NCBI GenBank assembly: GCA_041918675.1
Contig: JAYRVF010000012.1
Location: forward strand, 186,001 to 250,000
Source: SCUB01 sp041918675
GTDB lineage: Bacteria; Pseudomonadota; Alphaproteobacteria; Rhizobiales; Xanthobacteraceae
Length of the DNA: 64,000 nucleotides
Reading direction: 5' to 3'
The translations under genes were made by a program, and so were the position numbers. Positions within the stretch are counted from its first letter, which is position 1, and each line of letters begins with the position of its first letter. The notes under the pieces are model-generated. The model searched no databases, was not told the origin of the DNA, and worked only from the letters and a program-made list of their open reading frames with translations. Shown here piece after piece: positions 10,126 through 19,138 of the stretch.

Positions 10126-12723
10126 TCATTCGGCGGCGTTCGGCCGGATGCCCTGATCGAGAGGGAATTCGCAGGTGACGATCGTGCCCTTGCCTTGGGG
10201 CGGTTCGATGGCGACGCGCCCGCCGTGCAGTTCGACGAAGGAGCGCACCAGCGTCAAACCCAGCCCGGGGCCGCGGTGGCCGGTGCCGTTGGCGCGGCTT
10301 TCGAAGCGGTCGAATACCTTGTCGCGCGCGTCCATGGGAATTCCGGGGCCCTCGTCGGCGACGGAAAAGACCACGGCGCGATCGGTGCGCCTGGCCTTGA
10401 CGTCGATGGCGCCGCCGGGCGGGGAAAAGCTCGCCGCGTTGGCGAGCAGATTATAGAGCACCTGCACCACCCGCCGCTCGTCGGCGACGAAGGTTCCGAT
10501 GTCGGCGGGAATGTCGAGCCGCAGGTCGATGTGATTGCGCACCCGGCGATCCTCGACGCCGGCCGCGGCCGCCTCGATCGTCGCGCGCGCGTCGACCGGG
10601 CCGAGGTCGAGCGTCATCGCGCCGGCGTCGATGCTGGCGAGATCGAGAATGTCGTTGATGATCGCGAGCAGCGCGTTGGTCGAGGCCGTGATGTAGCCGA
10701 CATATTCGCTCTGCTTGGCGTTAAGGGCGCCGGTGGCCGGATCGTTGAGGAAATGGGCGAAGCCGATGATCGTGGTCAGCGGCGAGCGCAATTCATAGGA
10801 CACGTGGTGAACGAAATTGACCTTGATCCGGTCGGCCGCCTCCAGCGCGTCGTTGCGCTCGCGCAGCGCGCGCTCGACGTTGAAGCTGTCGGTCACGTCC
10901 TCGAACGCGATCAGGGTCGCGCCGTCCGGCAGCGGCGTGGTCGCGCAGTCGAGCACGGTGCCGTCCTTGCGCGTGATCCGCAGCGCGATCGAATCGCGAT
11001 TTTCGATCCCCGTCACCGCCGCGCGCATCGCGTCCCACGCCGTCGGATCGTCGCAGAGCGGCACACAGGCGCGCTGGATCGCCTCGATATGCGGATGCTG
11101 ATCGAGCTGCTCGGGCGAGAGACGCCAGGTCTTGGCGAAGGCCGGATTGAACAGGCCGAGTCTGCCGTCGCTGGCGAACACCGCGATGCTCTCGGCGAGA
11201 TTGTCGAGGGTCTCGCGCTGCACGTTGTGGAGGGTATCGTAGCGGCGCGCGAGATCGAGCCGCTCGGTGACGTCGTCGATCAGATAGATGACGCCGCCTT
11301 CGGTGTTCGGCGTGGTGACGACGCGCAGCGTGCGCCCGTCGGGCAGATGCCAGGTGTGCTCGCGCGCCTCGAGGCTGCGATAGGCCTCGTGCAGGCGGTT
11401 CTTCCACAGGCGGAAGTCCTCGTCCTCGGGAAGCTTGCGCGCGGCGCGCAGCCGGTCGAGCACCGCCGAATCGGTGGGCTTGCCGTCGAGAAAGGCGGGG
11501 TCGAGATTCCAGAGGTGCCGGTAGGACTGGTTGCAGAAGGTCAGCCGGCGTTCGTTGTCGAAGATCGCGACCGCCGTCGGCAACTCGTCGAGGGTGCGGT
11601 GATGCGCTTCCGCCATGCGCTTGACCGCCCCGCGCAGGTCGGCGTTCTCGGTCACGTCGATCGCGACCGCGGCGGTGCCGTCGCAGATCGGGGCGGCGTT
11701 GACGTCGAAAATGCGCCGGTTGCCGCTGATCACGGCCGGGAGCCGCGCGTGGAAGGGCTCGCCGCGCGCGACCGTCGCCGATATCGTCTCGCGATCGTTC
11801 CGTCCGAGAAGCTCAAGCCCTCGCGCGATCGCCTCGTCGGGCTCGGCGGCCTCGGTCGCGCGCGCGTAGGCGGCGTTGGCAAATCCGAGCTTGCCGTCGG
11901 CGTGGCGGATCCAGACCGGCCACGGCAGCGTCGCGAAAAAGCCGTGCAGCATCTCGGCTTCCTCGATCGCCTTGCGCTGGCGATGGATCTGCTCGGCGAG
12001 TTCGCGCCGCACGCCGGTCAATTCGCGCATGCGCACGATCGCCTTGCCGCCGATCGGTCGGCCCGTCGCCTCGATGACGCGGCCGGCGAGCGTGGTCAGG
12101 TTGAGCGTGAAGCGCTCGCCCGACATGCGCAGCGCCTCGACCGCGTTTTCGAGCGCGAAGGCCGGTTCCGGCGCCAGCCAGCTTCCGAAGGCGGTGACGC
12201 GGCGCGGCGTATCGGATTGTCCGATGATGGAAACGTCGCCGAGAATTTCGGGCAACTCGTCGCCGGCGCGCCACGCGATCACGACCTGTTGCTCGGACAT
12301 CAACAGCGCGTGGGAACGGTCGGCCTCGGCCTGCAGCGCCTGGATTTCCGACCTGAGCGCGCGCTCGTTCTTCTCGGCGCGCGCGCGCGCGCGGAGCAGC
12401 GCGATCGCCGCGGTGACGCCGAAGCCGAGCAGCGCCAGCATCAGCCCGAGCCCCGCCGCCTCGTGGCGATCGAGCGTTTCGAGCACGGAAAGAACGCCGC
12501 CGGGCGCGGCGCGCGCGGCCTCGGCATGCGCCGACGCGGTGGTCATGAAAAAGGCGGTGATCGCGGCGCGTCCGATCCCATCAAGTCGGCTTGAAAGGGA
12601 GGAGCTCGCGAAAATCTCGGTGGTGAAGTCGCGGCGGCGGCGTTCGAGAAGCGATGCGTGGCGGCCCGTCGCGTTGTTGCGTCGCCGGCTTCTTCCCAAC
12701 GCCCCCGGCATGATCCGCCCCAT
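10126..12723 (-). CDS. divL: DivL-type PAS sensor pseudokinase
   Basis: An 865-residue membrane sensor: an N-terminal hydrophobic segment, a second membrane segment (GLGLMLALLGFG), several PAS domains (for example around LDELPTAVAIFDNERRL and LDNLAESIAVFASDGRL), a dimerisation/acceptor region and a HATPase domain with LLANAASFSPPGG and DEGPGIP. The acceptor motif reads HHVSYELRSPLT, with Tyr643 (codon 10795-10797) where kinases have His. That substitution is the hallmark of Caulobacter DivL, which binds phosphorylated DivK and controls CckA and the CtrA cell-cycle pathway. The start at 12723 was chosen because GAAGGG precedes it; the longer frame begins with TTG. Confidence 0.87.
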   Translation of the reverse strand: MGRIMPGALGRSRRRNNATGRHASLLERRRRDFTTEIFASSSLSSRLDGIGRAAITAFFMTTASAHAEAARAAPGGVLSVLETLDRHEAAGLGLMLALLGFGVTAAIALLRARARAEKNERALRSEIQALQAEADRSHALLMSEQQVVIAWRAGDELPEILGDVSIIGQSDTPRRVTAFGSWLAPEPAFALENAVEALRMSGERFTLNLTTLAGRVIEATGRPIGGKAIVRMRELTGVRRELAEQIHRQRKAIEEAEMLHGFFATLPWPVWIRHADGKLGFANAAYARATEAAEPDEAIARGLELLGRNDRETISATVARGEPFHARLPAVISGNRRIFDVNAAPICDGTAAVAIDVTENADLRGAVKRMAEAHHRTLDELPTAVAIFDNERRLTFCNQSYRHLWNLDPAFLDGKPTDSAVLDRLRAARKLPEDEDFRLWKNRLHEAYRSLEAREHTWHLPDGRTLRVVTTPNTEGGVIYLIDDVTERLDLARRYDTLHNVQRETLDNLAESIAVFASDGRLGLFNPAFAKTWRLSPEQLDQHPHIEAIQRACVPLCDDPTAWDAMRAAVTGIENRDSIALRITRKDGTVLDCATTPLPDGATLIAFEDVTDSFNVERALRERNDALEAADRIKVNFVHHVSYELRSPLTTIIGFAHFLNDPATGALNAKQSEYVGYITASTNALLAIINDILDLASIDAGAMTLDLGPVDARATIEAAAAGVEDRRVRNHIDLRLDIPADIGTFVADERRVVQVLYNLLANAASFSPPGGAIDVKARRTDRAVVFSVADEGPGIPMDARDKVFDRFESRANGTGHRGPGLGLTLVRSFVELHGGRVAIEPPQGKGTIVTCEFPLDQGIRPNAAE

Positions 12724-13034
12724 CCGCCGAATCCCTTCGCGGGCCAGCCGAAGTTGGCCGCCAGCGGAGATAGACAAGTTTGAAATCCACCGCCGTCCCG
12801 GACGACGCCGCCATCGACCAGGGTCGTGATCGCCGCGTGTTCAACGCCGCCGACGCCCGTGGCGAATCGATCAACAATAAACCCATCCGGACTCGGCGGG
12901 TAAGAGTCCAGACCGTGAACGCAAGCGCGCCATTCGGCGGCCGGCTCGACGCGCCGCAGCTTGCGACAGCGATGATCGAGGCAAGTGGTTCGGGAGAAAC
13001 GGGCGCGCCGCCGAGGATCGGCCGCCGGAAGTTC

Positions 13035-13451
13035 TCAGGTCAGATGCAGCCCCTGCTGAATCGCGCGACGCGCCAGCGTCTGGATGGTGATCGTCTTGAG
13101 CGTGCTCGCCATCGCGTCCTGTGCATCCTGCAGGGCGGGAAGCACGATATCGCTGATCAGCGGGCTAGGCTCGAAGGCGGGATGGGCGGCGTTGCCGAGG
13201 CTCATGGCCGCGCCCATGACCTGCTCGGCGGTTACCTTCTCGGCATCCTGCGCCATCTGATAACCGCCATGGGGGCCGCGCACGCCCTTGAGAATGCTGG
13301 CGTGGACGAGCGCCTGGAGCAGCGGCTCAAGATGACGCGGCGCGAGCTTGTAGCGCTCCGCCAGCGACTTCGCCGAAATCGGCCGCGTGGCCGCGTTCAT
13401 CGCGATTTCGGTCACCGCGGCGATCGCCAGAACGGCACGTTGGGGGATCAT
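13035..13451 (-). CDS. Rrf2-family transcriptional regulator
   Basis: A 138-residue winged-helix protein of the Rrf2 family, with RPISAKSLAERYKLAPRHLEPLL as the recognition region and GPHGGYQMA as the wing. It has no cysteine at all, so unlike IscR, NsrR or RirA it cannot hold an Fe-S cluster; its signal is unknown. Two ATGs stand six bases apart; the one at 13451 has GGAAG at good spacing. It lies downstream of dut on the same strand (139 bases between). Its target cannot be told from here. Confidence 0.82.
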   Translation of the reverse strand: MIPQRAVLAIAAVTEIAMNAATRPISAKSLAERYKLAPRHLEPLLQALVHASILKGVRGPHGGYQMAQDAEKVTAEQVMGAAMSLGNAAHPAFEPSPLISDIVLPALQDAQDAMASTLKTITIQTLARRAIQQGLHLT

Positions 13452-13590
13452 ATTCATTCTTCCAAACCAATTGTTGTCATCCGACGAACCCAAACTCTCG
13501 GCGGCGTCGACCGCCATGGCCGCGATGCGGGGCACTGAATTGCTCAATCGTTCTCTCCGGGCGCCAGGCTGCTCAGCCAGCAATCAATTA

Positions 13591-14040
13591 TCATTGCCCA
13601 GTCGACCCAAATCCTCCTTGACTTCGATCAGTTACGGAAAGCGTTGACGCCTCAATCAATTCGCAACGCACAACAGTCGCGACGACCAATTGTGCGATGC
13701 GGTCACCCCGGCGGACGGTGAATTCGTCCCGGCCAAGATTGATCAAGACGACGCCGATCTCGCCGCGATAGTCCCAGTCGATGGTTCCGGGGCTGTTCAA
13801 TACCGTCACGCCGTTCTTGACGGCGAGGCCGGAGCGCGGCCTGACCTGAGCCTCGTAGCCGGCCGGCAGCGCGATCGCGATGCCCGTCGGGATCAGCGCG
13901 CGATCGCCGGGCGCTAGGCGAACGGGCGCGTGAACCGCCGCATGGAGATCGAGCCCCGCGGCGCCGGCGCTCTGATAGGCGGGCGTCGGCAATCCCTCGC
14001 CATGCGGCAGCCTGAGGATCTCGACGGTCGGGGCGTTCAT
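13591..14040 (-). CDS. dut: dUTP diphosphatase
   Basis: A 149-residue trimeric dUTPase that hydrolyses dUTP to dUMP and diphosphate, keeping uracil out of DNA and feeding thymidylate synthesis. The five family motifs are visible: AGLDLHA, RPRSGLA, GTIDWDYRGEI, RIAQLV and the C-terminal arm QGGFGSTG. Its ATG overlaps the coaBC stop (ATGA), so the two are probably translated together, the usual alphaproteobacterial order. Confidence 0.96.
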   Translation of the reverse strand: MNAPTVEILRLPHGEGLPTPAYQSAGAAGLDLHAAVHAPVRLAPGDRALIPTGIAIALPAGYEAQVRPRSGLAVKNGVTVLNSPGTIDWDYRGEIGVVLINLGRDEFTVRRGDRIAQLVVATVVRCELIEASTLSVTDRSQGGFGSTGQ

Positions 14041-15473
14041 GTCGTCCTGCTTTCCCGCCATGCGGCGATCCGCGCCACCAGCGTTTCGGCCACCTCGTCC
14101 TTGCTCATTCGCGGCCAGGATTCGACGGCGTCGTCGCGGATGAGGTGAATCGTGTTGAGGTCCCCGCCCATGACGCCCGATTCGGGCGACACGTCGTTGG
14201 CGAGAATCCAGTCGCAGCGCTTGCGCGCGAGCTTGGCCTTGGCATGCGCGATGACGTGCTCGGTCTCGGCCGCGAAGCCGATCACGAGTGGGGGACGCCT
14301 CTCCTCCATGCGCGACACGGTCGCCAGGATGTCGGGGTTCTCGACGAGCGGAAGGGAGGGCGGCGCCTCGCCCGTCTTCTTGAGCTTCTGATCGCCGGCC
14401 GCCGCGACGCGCCAGTCGGCGACGGCGGCGGCGAAGATCGCCACGTCCGCCGGCAACGCGGCCTCGACCGACGCCATCATGTCCGCCGCGGTCTCCACCC
14501 GCCGCACCTTCACGCCCTCCGGATCGGGCAGGCCGACGGGCCCCGAAACGAGCGTCACCTCGGCGCCTGCGGCCGCGACCGCCGCGGCGATGGCGAATCC
14601 CTGTTTGCCCGAGGATCTGTTGGCGATGTAGCGCACCGGATCGATCGGCTCGTGCGTCGGACCGGCGGTGATCAGCACACGCGTTCCGGCAAGAACGCCC
14701 GCCGATTTCGGCCGCAGCAGGGCTTGAGCCGCGTCGGCGATCTCCAGGGGTTCGGCCATGCGTCCGACGCCCGCTTCGCCCGCCTCCGCCATCTCGCCGC
14801 GATTCGGACCGATGAGGTGCCGGCCGTCCTGGAGGAGGCGCGCGACGTTGCGCCGGGTGGCGACGTTCAGCCACATCATCGGGTTCATCGCCGGCGCGAG
14901 CAGCACGGGGCGGTCGGTGGCGAGCAGAACGGCGGTCGCCAGATCGTCGGCATGGCCGTTCGCGATCTTGGCCATCAGGTCGGCGGTCGCCGGCGCGACG
15001 ACGATAAGATCGCAGTCGCGCGCGAGGCGAATGTGGCCCACGTCGAACTCGCTTCGCGGATCGAACAGGTCGGTGTGGCAAGGCTCGTCCGCGAGCGCCC
15101 CGACGCTGAGCGGCGTCACGAAATGATGCGCGGCGCGGGTCAGGACGCAGCGCACATGCGCGCCGCGTTCGCGCAGACGCCGGATCAGGTCGAGCGATTT
15201 ATAGGCGGCGATCCCCGCGCCGATGATCAGAAGGACACGTCCGCCGCCGCCCGGCATCGGCGCGGTGCGGCGAGGGGCGGCGGGCGCCTGTCGTGCCGTG
15301 GGCGCGGGGTTCTGGGGGCGCTCATCGGGCGCACGGCCGGGTTCGGGCTCGGCGGCCGCCTCGCGCAGAATGCTTCGCACCTCATCCTCGACGGAGCGGC
15401 CATGGCGCGCCGCGCGCAGGCGCAGGCCGTCCTTGACGACTTCATCGAGCTTGCGGACGGTCAGGCTCGCCAT
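14037..15473 (-). CDS. coaBC: CoaBC with an N-terminal FitA-like antitoxin domain
   Basis: This 478-residue enzyme makes 4'-phosphopantetheine in coenzyme A synthesis: CoaB ligates phosphopantothenate to cysteine, CoaC decarboxylates the product. The CoaC half shows GHIRLARDCD, APATADLMAK and PAMNPMMW; the CoaB half shows ITAGPTHEPIDPVRY, NRSSGKQG and AAVADWR. Unusually, residues 1-40 read as a FitA/VapB-like ribbon-helix-helix domain (ASLTVRKLDEVVKDGLRLRA, then HGRSVEDEVRSILREA), joined by a proline-rich linker of about 30 residues. An internal ATG at 15257 would give a plain CoaBC but has no ribosome-binding site. No PIN-type toxin gene is adjacent. Confidence 0.93.
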   Translation of the reverse strand: MASLTVRKLDEVVKDGLRLRAARHGRSVEDEVRSILREAAAEPEPGRAPDERPQNPAPTARQAPAAPRRTAPMPGGGGRVLLIIGAGIAAYKSLDLIRRLRERGAHVRCVLTRAAHHFVTPLSVGALADEPCHTDLFDPRSEFDVGHIRLARDCDLIVVAPATADLMAKIANGHADDLATAVLLATDRPVLLAPAMNPMMWLNVATRRNVARLLQDGRHLIGPNRGEMAEAGEAGVGRMAEPLEIADAAQALLRPKSAGVLAGTRVLITAGPTHEPIDPVRYIANRSSGKQGFAIAAAVAAAGAEVTLVSGPVGLPDPEGVKVRRVETAADMMASVEAALPADVAIFAAAVADWRVAAAGDQKLKKTGEAPPSLPLVENPDILATVSRMEERRPPLVIGFAAETEHVIAHAKAKLARKRCDWILANDVSPESGVMGGDLNTIHLIRDDAVESWPRMSKDEVAETLVARIAAWRESRTT

Positions 15474-15614
15474 CGCGCTTCACGCCTCTTTGGACGGCGG
15501 GAAAACTGGGCCTTCCAAGCCCCTTGGTCGACCTTCGTGAGGCCCCCAATGGTCCCAAAGGCTCTCAATTGGCCCCCATGGACCAAAATCCCGCCTACGA
15601 TGCCTTCTAGCAAT

Positions 15615-15653
15615 TGATTGCATAGATTTCAACAGATGAAATCAATGCAATCA
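15615..15653. repeat. 16-bp inverted repeat between ubiB and coaBC
   Basis: Arms at 15615-15630 and 15638-15653 are complementary at 15 of 16 positions around a 7-base loop. The stem is AT-rich with no T run, so it looks more like an operator or a processing hairpin than a terminator. It lies about 140 bases upstream of the coaBC start and 44 bases past the ubiB stop. Confidence 0.55.
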
Positions 15654-15696
15654 CGGGTGTGAGGTTCCTCAGGCTTTCCTCCGGCTTTCCGCCGGC

Positions 15697-17280
15697 TCAG
15701 CGCAGCATCAGGACCAGCGCGACCAGAGACAGCGCGATCACCCACAGCGCCAATGTCCGCAAGCGCCCGCCCCGCGCGTTGCGTTCGCCGAGCGCCCTGA
15801 TCGTTTCCGGCGACAGCACGAGCCCGTCCCGGGTGAGCTCATCGGCCCGCGCCAGAAGGCCGGCGGCGCGACTGGCGAGCGCCGGAAATCCCGCGACCAG
15901 GCGGCCGAGCTCGCCGGCTCCGGCGACCGCATGCGCGAGCGCGCCGGTCGGTCCGAGATTGCGTTCGATCCATTCGCGCACGACCGGCTCGGACGTCTTC
16001 CACATGTCGAAATCCGGATCGAGCGCGCGCGAGACGCCCTCCACCACGATCATCGTCTTTTGCAGCAGCACCAGCTCGATGCGCGTGGCCATGTCGAAGA
16101 TCGCGGTGATCTCGAACAGAAGCGAGAGGAGCTTGGCCATCGAGATGTCGCGCGCCGGCCGGTCGTGGATGGGCTCGCCGATGGCGCGGATGGCCTGCGC
16201 GAAATTCTCCACCGAATGATGCGCGGGCACGTAGCCGGCCTCGAAATGCACTTCCGCGACTCGGCGGTAGTCGCGCGTGATGAAGCCGTAAAGGATTTCG
16301 GCGAGGAAGCGGCGCTCCTTTTCGCCGAGGCGGCCCATGATGCCGCAATCGACCATCACGAGATTGCCCGCCGGATCGACGAACAGATTGCCCGGATGCA
16401 TGTCGGCGTGAAAGAATCCGTCGCGCAGCGCCAGCCGCAGGAACGCCCGCATCACCACTTCCGACAGCGCGCGCGGATCGTGGCCGGCCGCCTTGATCGC
16501 GTCGAGATTGGACAGGGGGATTCCGTCGATCCATTCCGTCGTCAGGACATCGCGCCCGGTGTGCTCCCAATCGACGCTCGGAACGCGCAGGCCCTGATCG
16601 TTCCGGGTGTTCTCGGCGAGCTCGGAAAGCGCGGCCGCCTCCATGCGCAGGTCGGTCTCCATCACCACGACGCGGGCGAAATCTTGCACGGCGGCGACCG
16701 GACGCAGGCGGTGCGTGGCGGGGATGAGCCGCTCGGCGAGGGTGGCCGCGAAAGTCATCGCGTTGATATCGGCGGCGAAGCGCTTGCGCACGTTCGGCCG
16801 CAGCACCTTGATCGCGACCGTCTCGCGCGCGCCGTCGCGCGTGATCTCGGCGCGATGGACCTGGGCGATCGAGGCCGCCGCGACGGCGGGGCCAAGATGG
16901 GCGAAGACTTGCGGGAACGCTTGCGCCACGGGCTTTCCCAGCATCGTCGCGATCGCCGTCTCGGCCTCGGCCACCGCAAATGGCGGCAGCCGGTCCTGCA
17001 GCGATTCCAGATCGCGCGCGAGATCCTCGCCGATCACATCGGGACGCGTCGCGAGAAACTGCCCGAGCTTGATGTAGGAAGGGCCGAGCCGCGTCAGCGC
17101 GGCGGGAAGGCGTCCGGCCGTTCCCTGCTTCGACGGCCGCTCGATGAGCCGGGCCGCGCCGATCGCCAGCCGCGCGGCCGGGTCGAGCCCGTCGGTCTCG
17201 ATCAGGCCGAGCACGCCCTCGCGCGCGAACACGAAACCGGCGCGCGCCAGGCGGCCGAGATGGGTCAATGTAGAGATCAC
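15697..17280 (-). CDS. ubiB: Ubiquinone biosynthesis kinase-like UbiB
   Basis: A 527-residue membrane-anchored atypical kinase of the UbiB/ADCK family, needed for ubiquinone synthesis. It has the KxGQ motif (YIKLGQFLATRPD), the alanine-rich loop AAASIAQVHRAE, the ATP-contact lysine in VAIKVLRPN, and FFHADMHPGNLF with VDCGIMGRL. Hydrophobic C-terminal segments (TLALWVIALSLVALVLML) anchor it. The start is a GTG overlapping the ubiE stop (GTGA). The longer open frame upstream is a shadow of ubiE. Confidence 0.94.
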   Translation of the reverse strand: MISTLTHLGRLARAGFVFAREGVLGLIETDGLDPAARLAIGAARLIERPSKQGTAGRLPAALTRLGPSYIKLGQFLATRPDVIGEDLARDLESLQDRLPPFAVAEAETAIATMLGKPVAQAFPQVFAHLGPAVAAASIAQVHRAEITRDGARETVAIKVLRPNVRKRFAADINAMTFAATLAERLIPATHRLRPVAAVQDFARVVVMETDLRMEAAALSELAENTRNDQGLRVPSVDWEHTGRDVLTTEWIDGIPLSNLDAIKAAGHDPRALSEVVMRAFLRLALRDGFFHADMHPGNLFVDPAGNLVMVDCGIMGRLGEKERRFLAEILYGFITRDYRRVAEVHFEAGYVPAHHSVENFAQAIRAIGEPIHDRPARDISMAKLLSLLFEITAIFDMATRIELVLLQKTMIVVEGVSRALDPDFDMWKTSEPVVREWIERNLGPTGALAHAVAGAGELGRLVAGFPALASRAAGLLARADELTRDGLVLSPETIRALGERNARGGRLRTLALWVIALSLVALVLMLR

Positions 17281-18044
17281 AAACGCCAGCCCGAATGCAA
17301 GGCGACCACGCCGCCGGTCATGATGTCGAACGAAACGCGGCCGAAACCCGCCGCCTTGATCATCTCGGCGAAGGCCTTCGGCTTGGGGAAGCGGCGGATC
17401 GATTCGACGAGATAGCGGTAGGAGTCCGCGTCGCCCGTCACCGCGCGCCCGATCGCGGGAATGACGTTGAACGAGTAGAGATCGTAGAGCGTATCGAGCC
17501 CGGGCACCTCGACCGAGGAGAATTCGAGGCAGAGCAGCCGCCCGCCCGGCCTGAGCACGCGCCAGGCCTCGCGCAGCGCGAGATCGACGCGCGGCACGTT
17601 GCGGATGCCGAAGGCGATCGTGTAGGCGTCGAAGGCGCGATCGGCGAAAGGCAGCGCCTCGGCGTTGCCTTCGACGAAGTCGACGCGGGTCTCGAGACCG
17701 CGCGCCCGCGCCCGCTCGCGGCCGACGGCGAGCATGTCGCCGTTGATGTCGCAGACGGTGGCATGAAAGCCCGCGCCGGCGGCGTCCGCCGCGCGAAAGG
17801 AAATGTCGCCGGTGCCGCCCGCCACGTCGAGCAGCGCGAAGCGCCCGGCCCCGCGCGGCGGATCGAGCCGCGTGATCATGATATCCTTCCACACCCGGTG
17901 CAGGCCGCCGGACATCAGGTCGTTCATGAGATCGTAGCGATTGGCGACGCTGTGGAAGACCGCGTTCACGCGCGCCTGCTTGTCGGCGAGCGGAATTTCG
18001 CTGTAGCCGAAATGCGTCGTCGCGTCGGATTGGTCGGTCGCCAT
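17277..18044 (-). CDS. ubiE: Demethylmenaquinone/ubiquinone methyltransferase UbiE
   Basis: A 255-residue SAM-dependent C-methyltransferase of ubiquinone (and menaquinone where present) synthesis. The sequence shows VFHSVANRYDLMNDLMSGG, the SAM-binding motif LLDVAGGTGDISFR, and FGIRNVPRVDLALREAWRVL. The ATG at 18044 has GGAGTAA upstream. It overlaps ubiB by four bases and is divergent from mutM across about 200 bases. Confidence 0.95.
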   Translation of the reverse strand: MATDQSDATTHFGYSEIPLADKQARVNAVFHSVANRYDLMNDLMSGGLHRVWKDIMITRLDPPRGAGRFALLDVAGGTGDISFRAADAAGAGFHATVCDINGDMLAVGRERARARGLETRVDFVEGNAEALPFADRAFDAYTIAFGIRNVPRVDLALREAWRVLRPGGRLLCLEFSSVEVPGLDTLYDLYSFNVIPAIGRAVTGDADSYRYLVESIRRFPKPKAFAEMIKAAGFGRVSFDIMTGGVVALHSGWRL

Positions 18045-18110
18045 GGTTACTCCTTGCGCGGCGCCGCTCCCTTGCGTGCCGCTTCCACGCGGCGCCACCC
18101 GCTCGCGCGG

Positions 18111-18144
18111 CGTTACGTCTCGCGCGACGTTACGTCTCGCGCGA
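18111..18144. repeat. Two perfect 17-bp tandem repeats
   Basis: The unit CGTTACGTCTCGCGCGA occurs at 18111-18127 and again at 18128-18144, between the divergent ubiE and mutM starts. Partly matching sequence precedes it. It may be a regulator site or simple slippage. Confidence 0.6.
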
Positions 18145-18244
18145 CGGCAACGGGCCTGCGGGCGAAAGGGCGCCAATTGACGGCGGACCATAGCGCGGCG
18201 CGCGCGATGGCGCTATCACGTCCGGGCGCCAAGGTGAATGCCCG

Positions 18245-19126
18245 ATGCCCGAATTGCCCGAAGTCGAAACCGTGCGCCGGGGCCTTCGTCCGGCCATGGC
18301 GGGCGCGCGCTTCGTCGCGGTCGAAGTCCGGCGCGCCAATCTGCGCTTTCCGTTGCCGCATGATTTCGCCGCGCGATTGACCGGCCAGCGCGTCGCGGGC
18401 CTCGATCGAAGGGCGAAATATCTCCTCGCCCGGCTTGCCTCGGGCGACGTGCTGTTGATGCATCTGGGCATGTCCGGCTCGTTTCGCGTCGCCTCGCCGA
18501 CGCGCCAGAACGCGCCCGGCCGCTTCCATCATCCACGCGCGGAGGCTCACGCGCATGATCATGTCGTCTTCCGCATGTCGTCGGGAAAGACGGTGACCTA
18601 TAACGATCCTCGCCGCTTCGGCTTCATGAAGCTCGTCGACGGGGGGCGCCTCGACCAGGAGCCGCATCTAAAGGGCCTCGGCCCCGAACCGCTGGCGCGA
18701 ACCTTCACCGCGGCCGCGCTCGCGGCCGCCTGCGCCGGCAAGAAAACCAGCCTGAAAGCCGCGCTGCTCGACCAGCGCGTCGTCGCCGGCCTCGGCAACA
18801 TTTATGTCTGCGAGGCGCTCTTTCGCGCCGGGCTGTCGCCTAAAAAGGCCGCCGGGACGATTGCGACGCGATCGGGCGGCCCGACCGCGACCGCGCGCCG
18901 GCTCGCCGCCGCCATTCGCGCGGTGCTACGCGCGGCGATCCGCGCCGGCGGCTCGTCGCTGCGCGATCATCGCCGCACCGACGGCGAGCTCGGGCTCTTC
19001 CAGCACGCCTTCAAGGTCTATGATCGCGCGGGCGAACCTTGCCGGCGGCGCGGCTGCGCCGGCACCATCCATCGCCTTGCCCAGAACGGCCGCTCGACAT
19101 TCTGGTGCCCGAAATGCCAGCGCTGA
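18245..19126 (+). CDS. mutM: Formamidopyrimidine-DNA glycosylase
   Basis: A 293-residue bifunctional glycosylase/AP lyase that removes 8-oxoguanine and other oxidised purines. After the initiator Met, the N-terminal proline nucleophile and PELPEVETVRRGL are exact, the lesion-recognition segment MHLGMSGSFR follows, and the C-terminal zinc finger has four cysteines (CRRRGC and CPKC) around the H2TH region. Its length is normal. It is divergent from ubiE and convergent with the exported protein gene that ends 12 bases away. Confidence 0.96.
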   Translation: MPELPEVETVRRGLRPAMAGARFVAVEVRRANLRFPLPHDFAARLTGQRVAGLDRRAKYLLARLASGDVLLMHLGMSGSFRVASPTRQNAPGRFHHPRAEAHAHDHVVFRMSSGKTVTYNDPRRFGFMKLVDGGRLDQEPHLKGLGPEPLARTFTAAALAAACAGKKTSLKAALLDQRVVAGLGNIYVCEALFRAGLSPKKAAGTIATRSGGPTATARRLAAAIRAVLRAAIRAGGSSLRDHRRTDGELGLFQHAFKVYDRAGEPCRRRGCAGTIHRLAQNGRSTFWCPKCQR

Positions 19127-19138
19127 CGCGCGGGCGGA

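Noticed and set aside
8632..12594. A 1320-residue open frame on the plus strand
   Set aside because: It runs antisense to the TsaE-AmgK and DivL genes and has the Arg/Gly/Asp-rich composition of a high-GC shadow frame, with no domain.
15223..15257. Separate antitoxin gene upstream of a normal coaBC
   Set aside because: There is no stop codon between the two parts and the internal ATG has no ribosome-binding site, so a fusion is the simpler reading.
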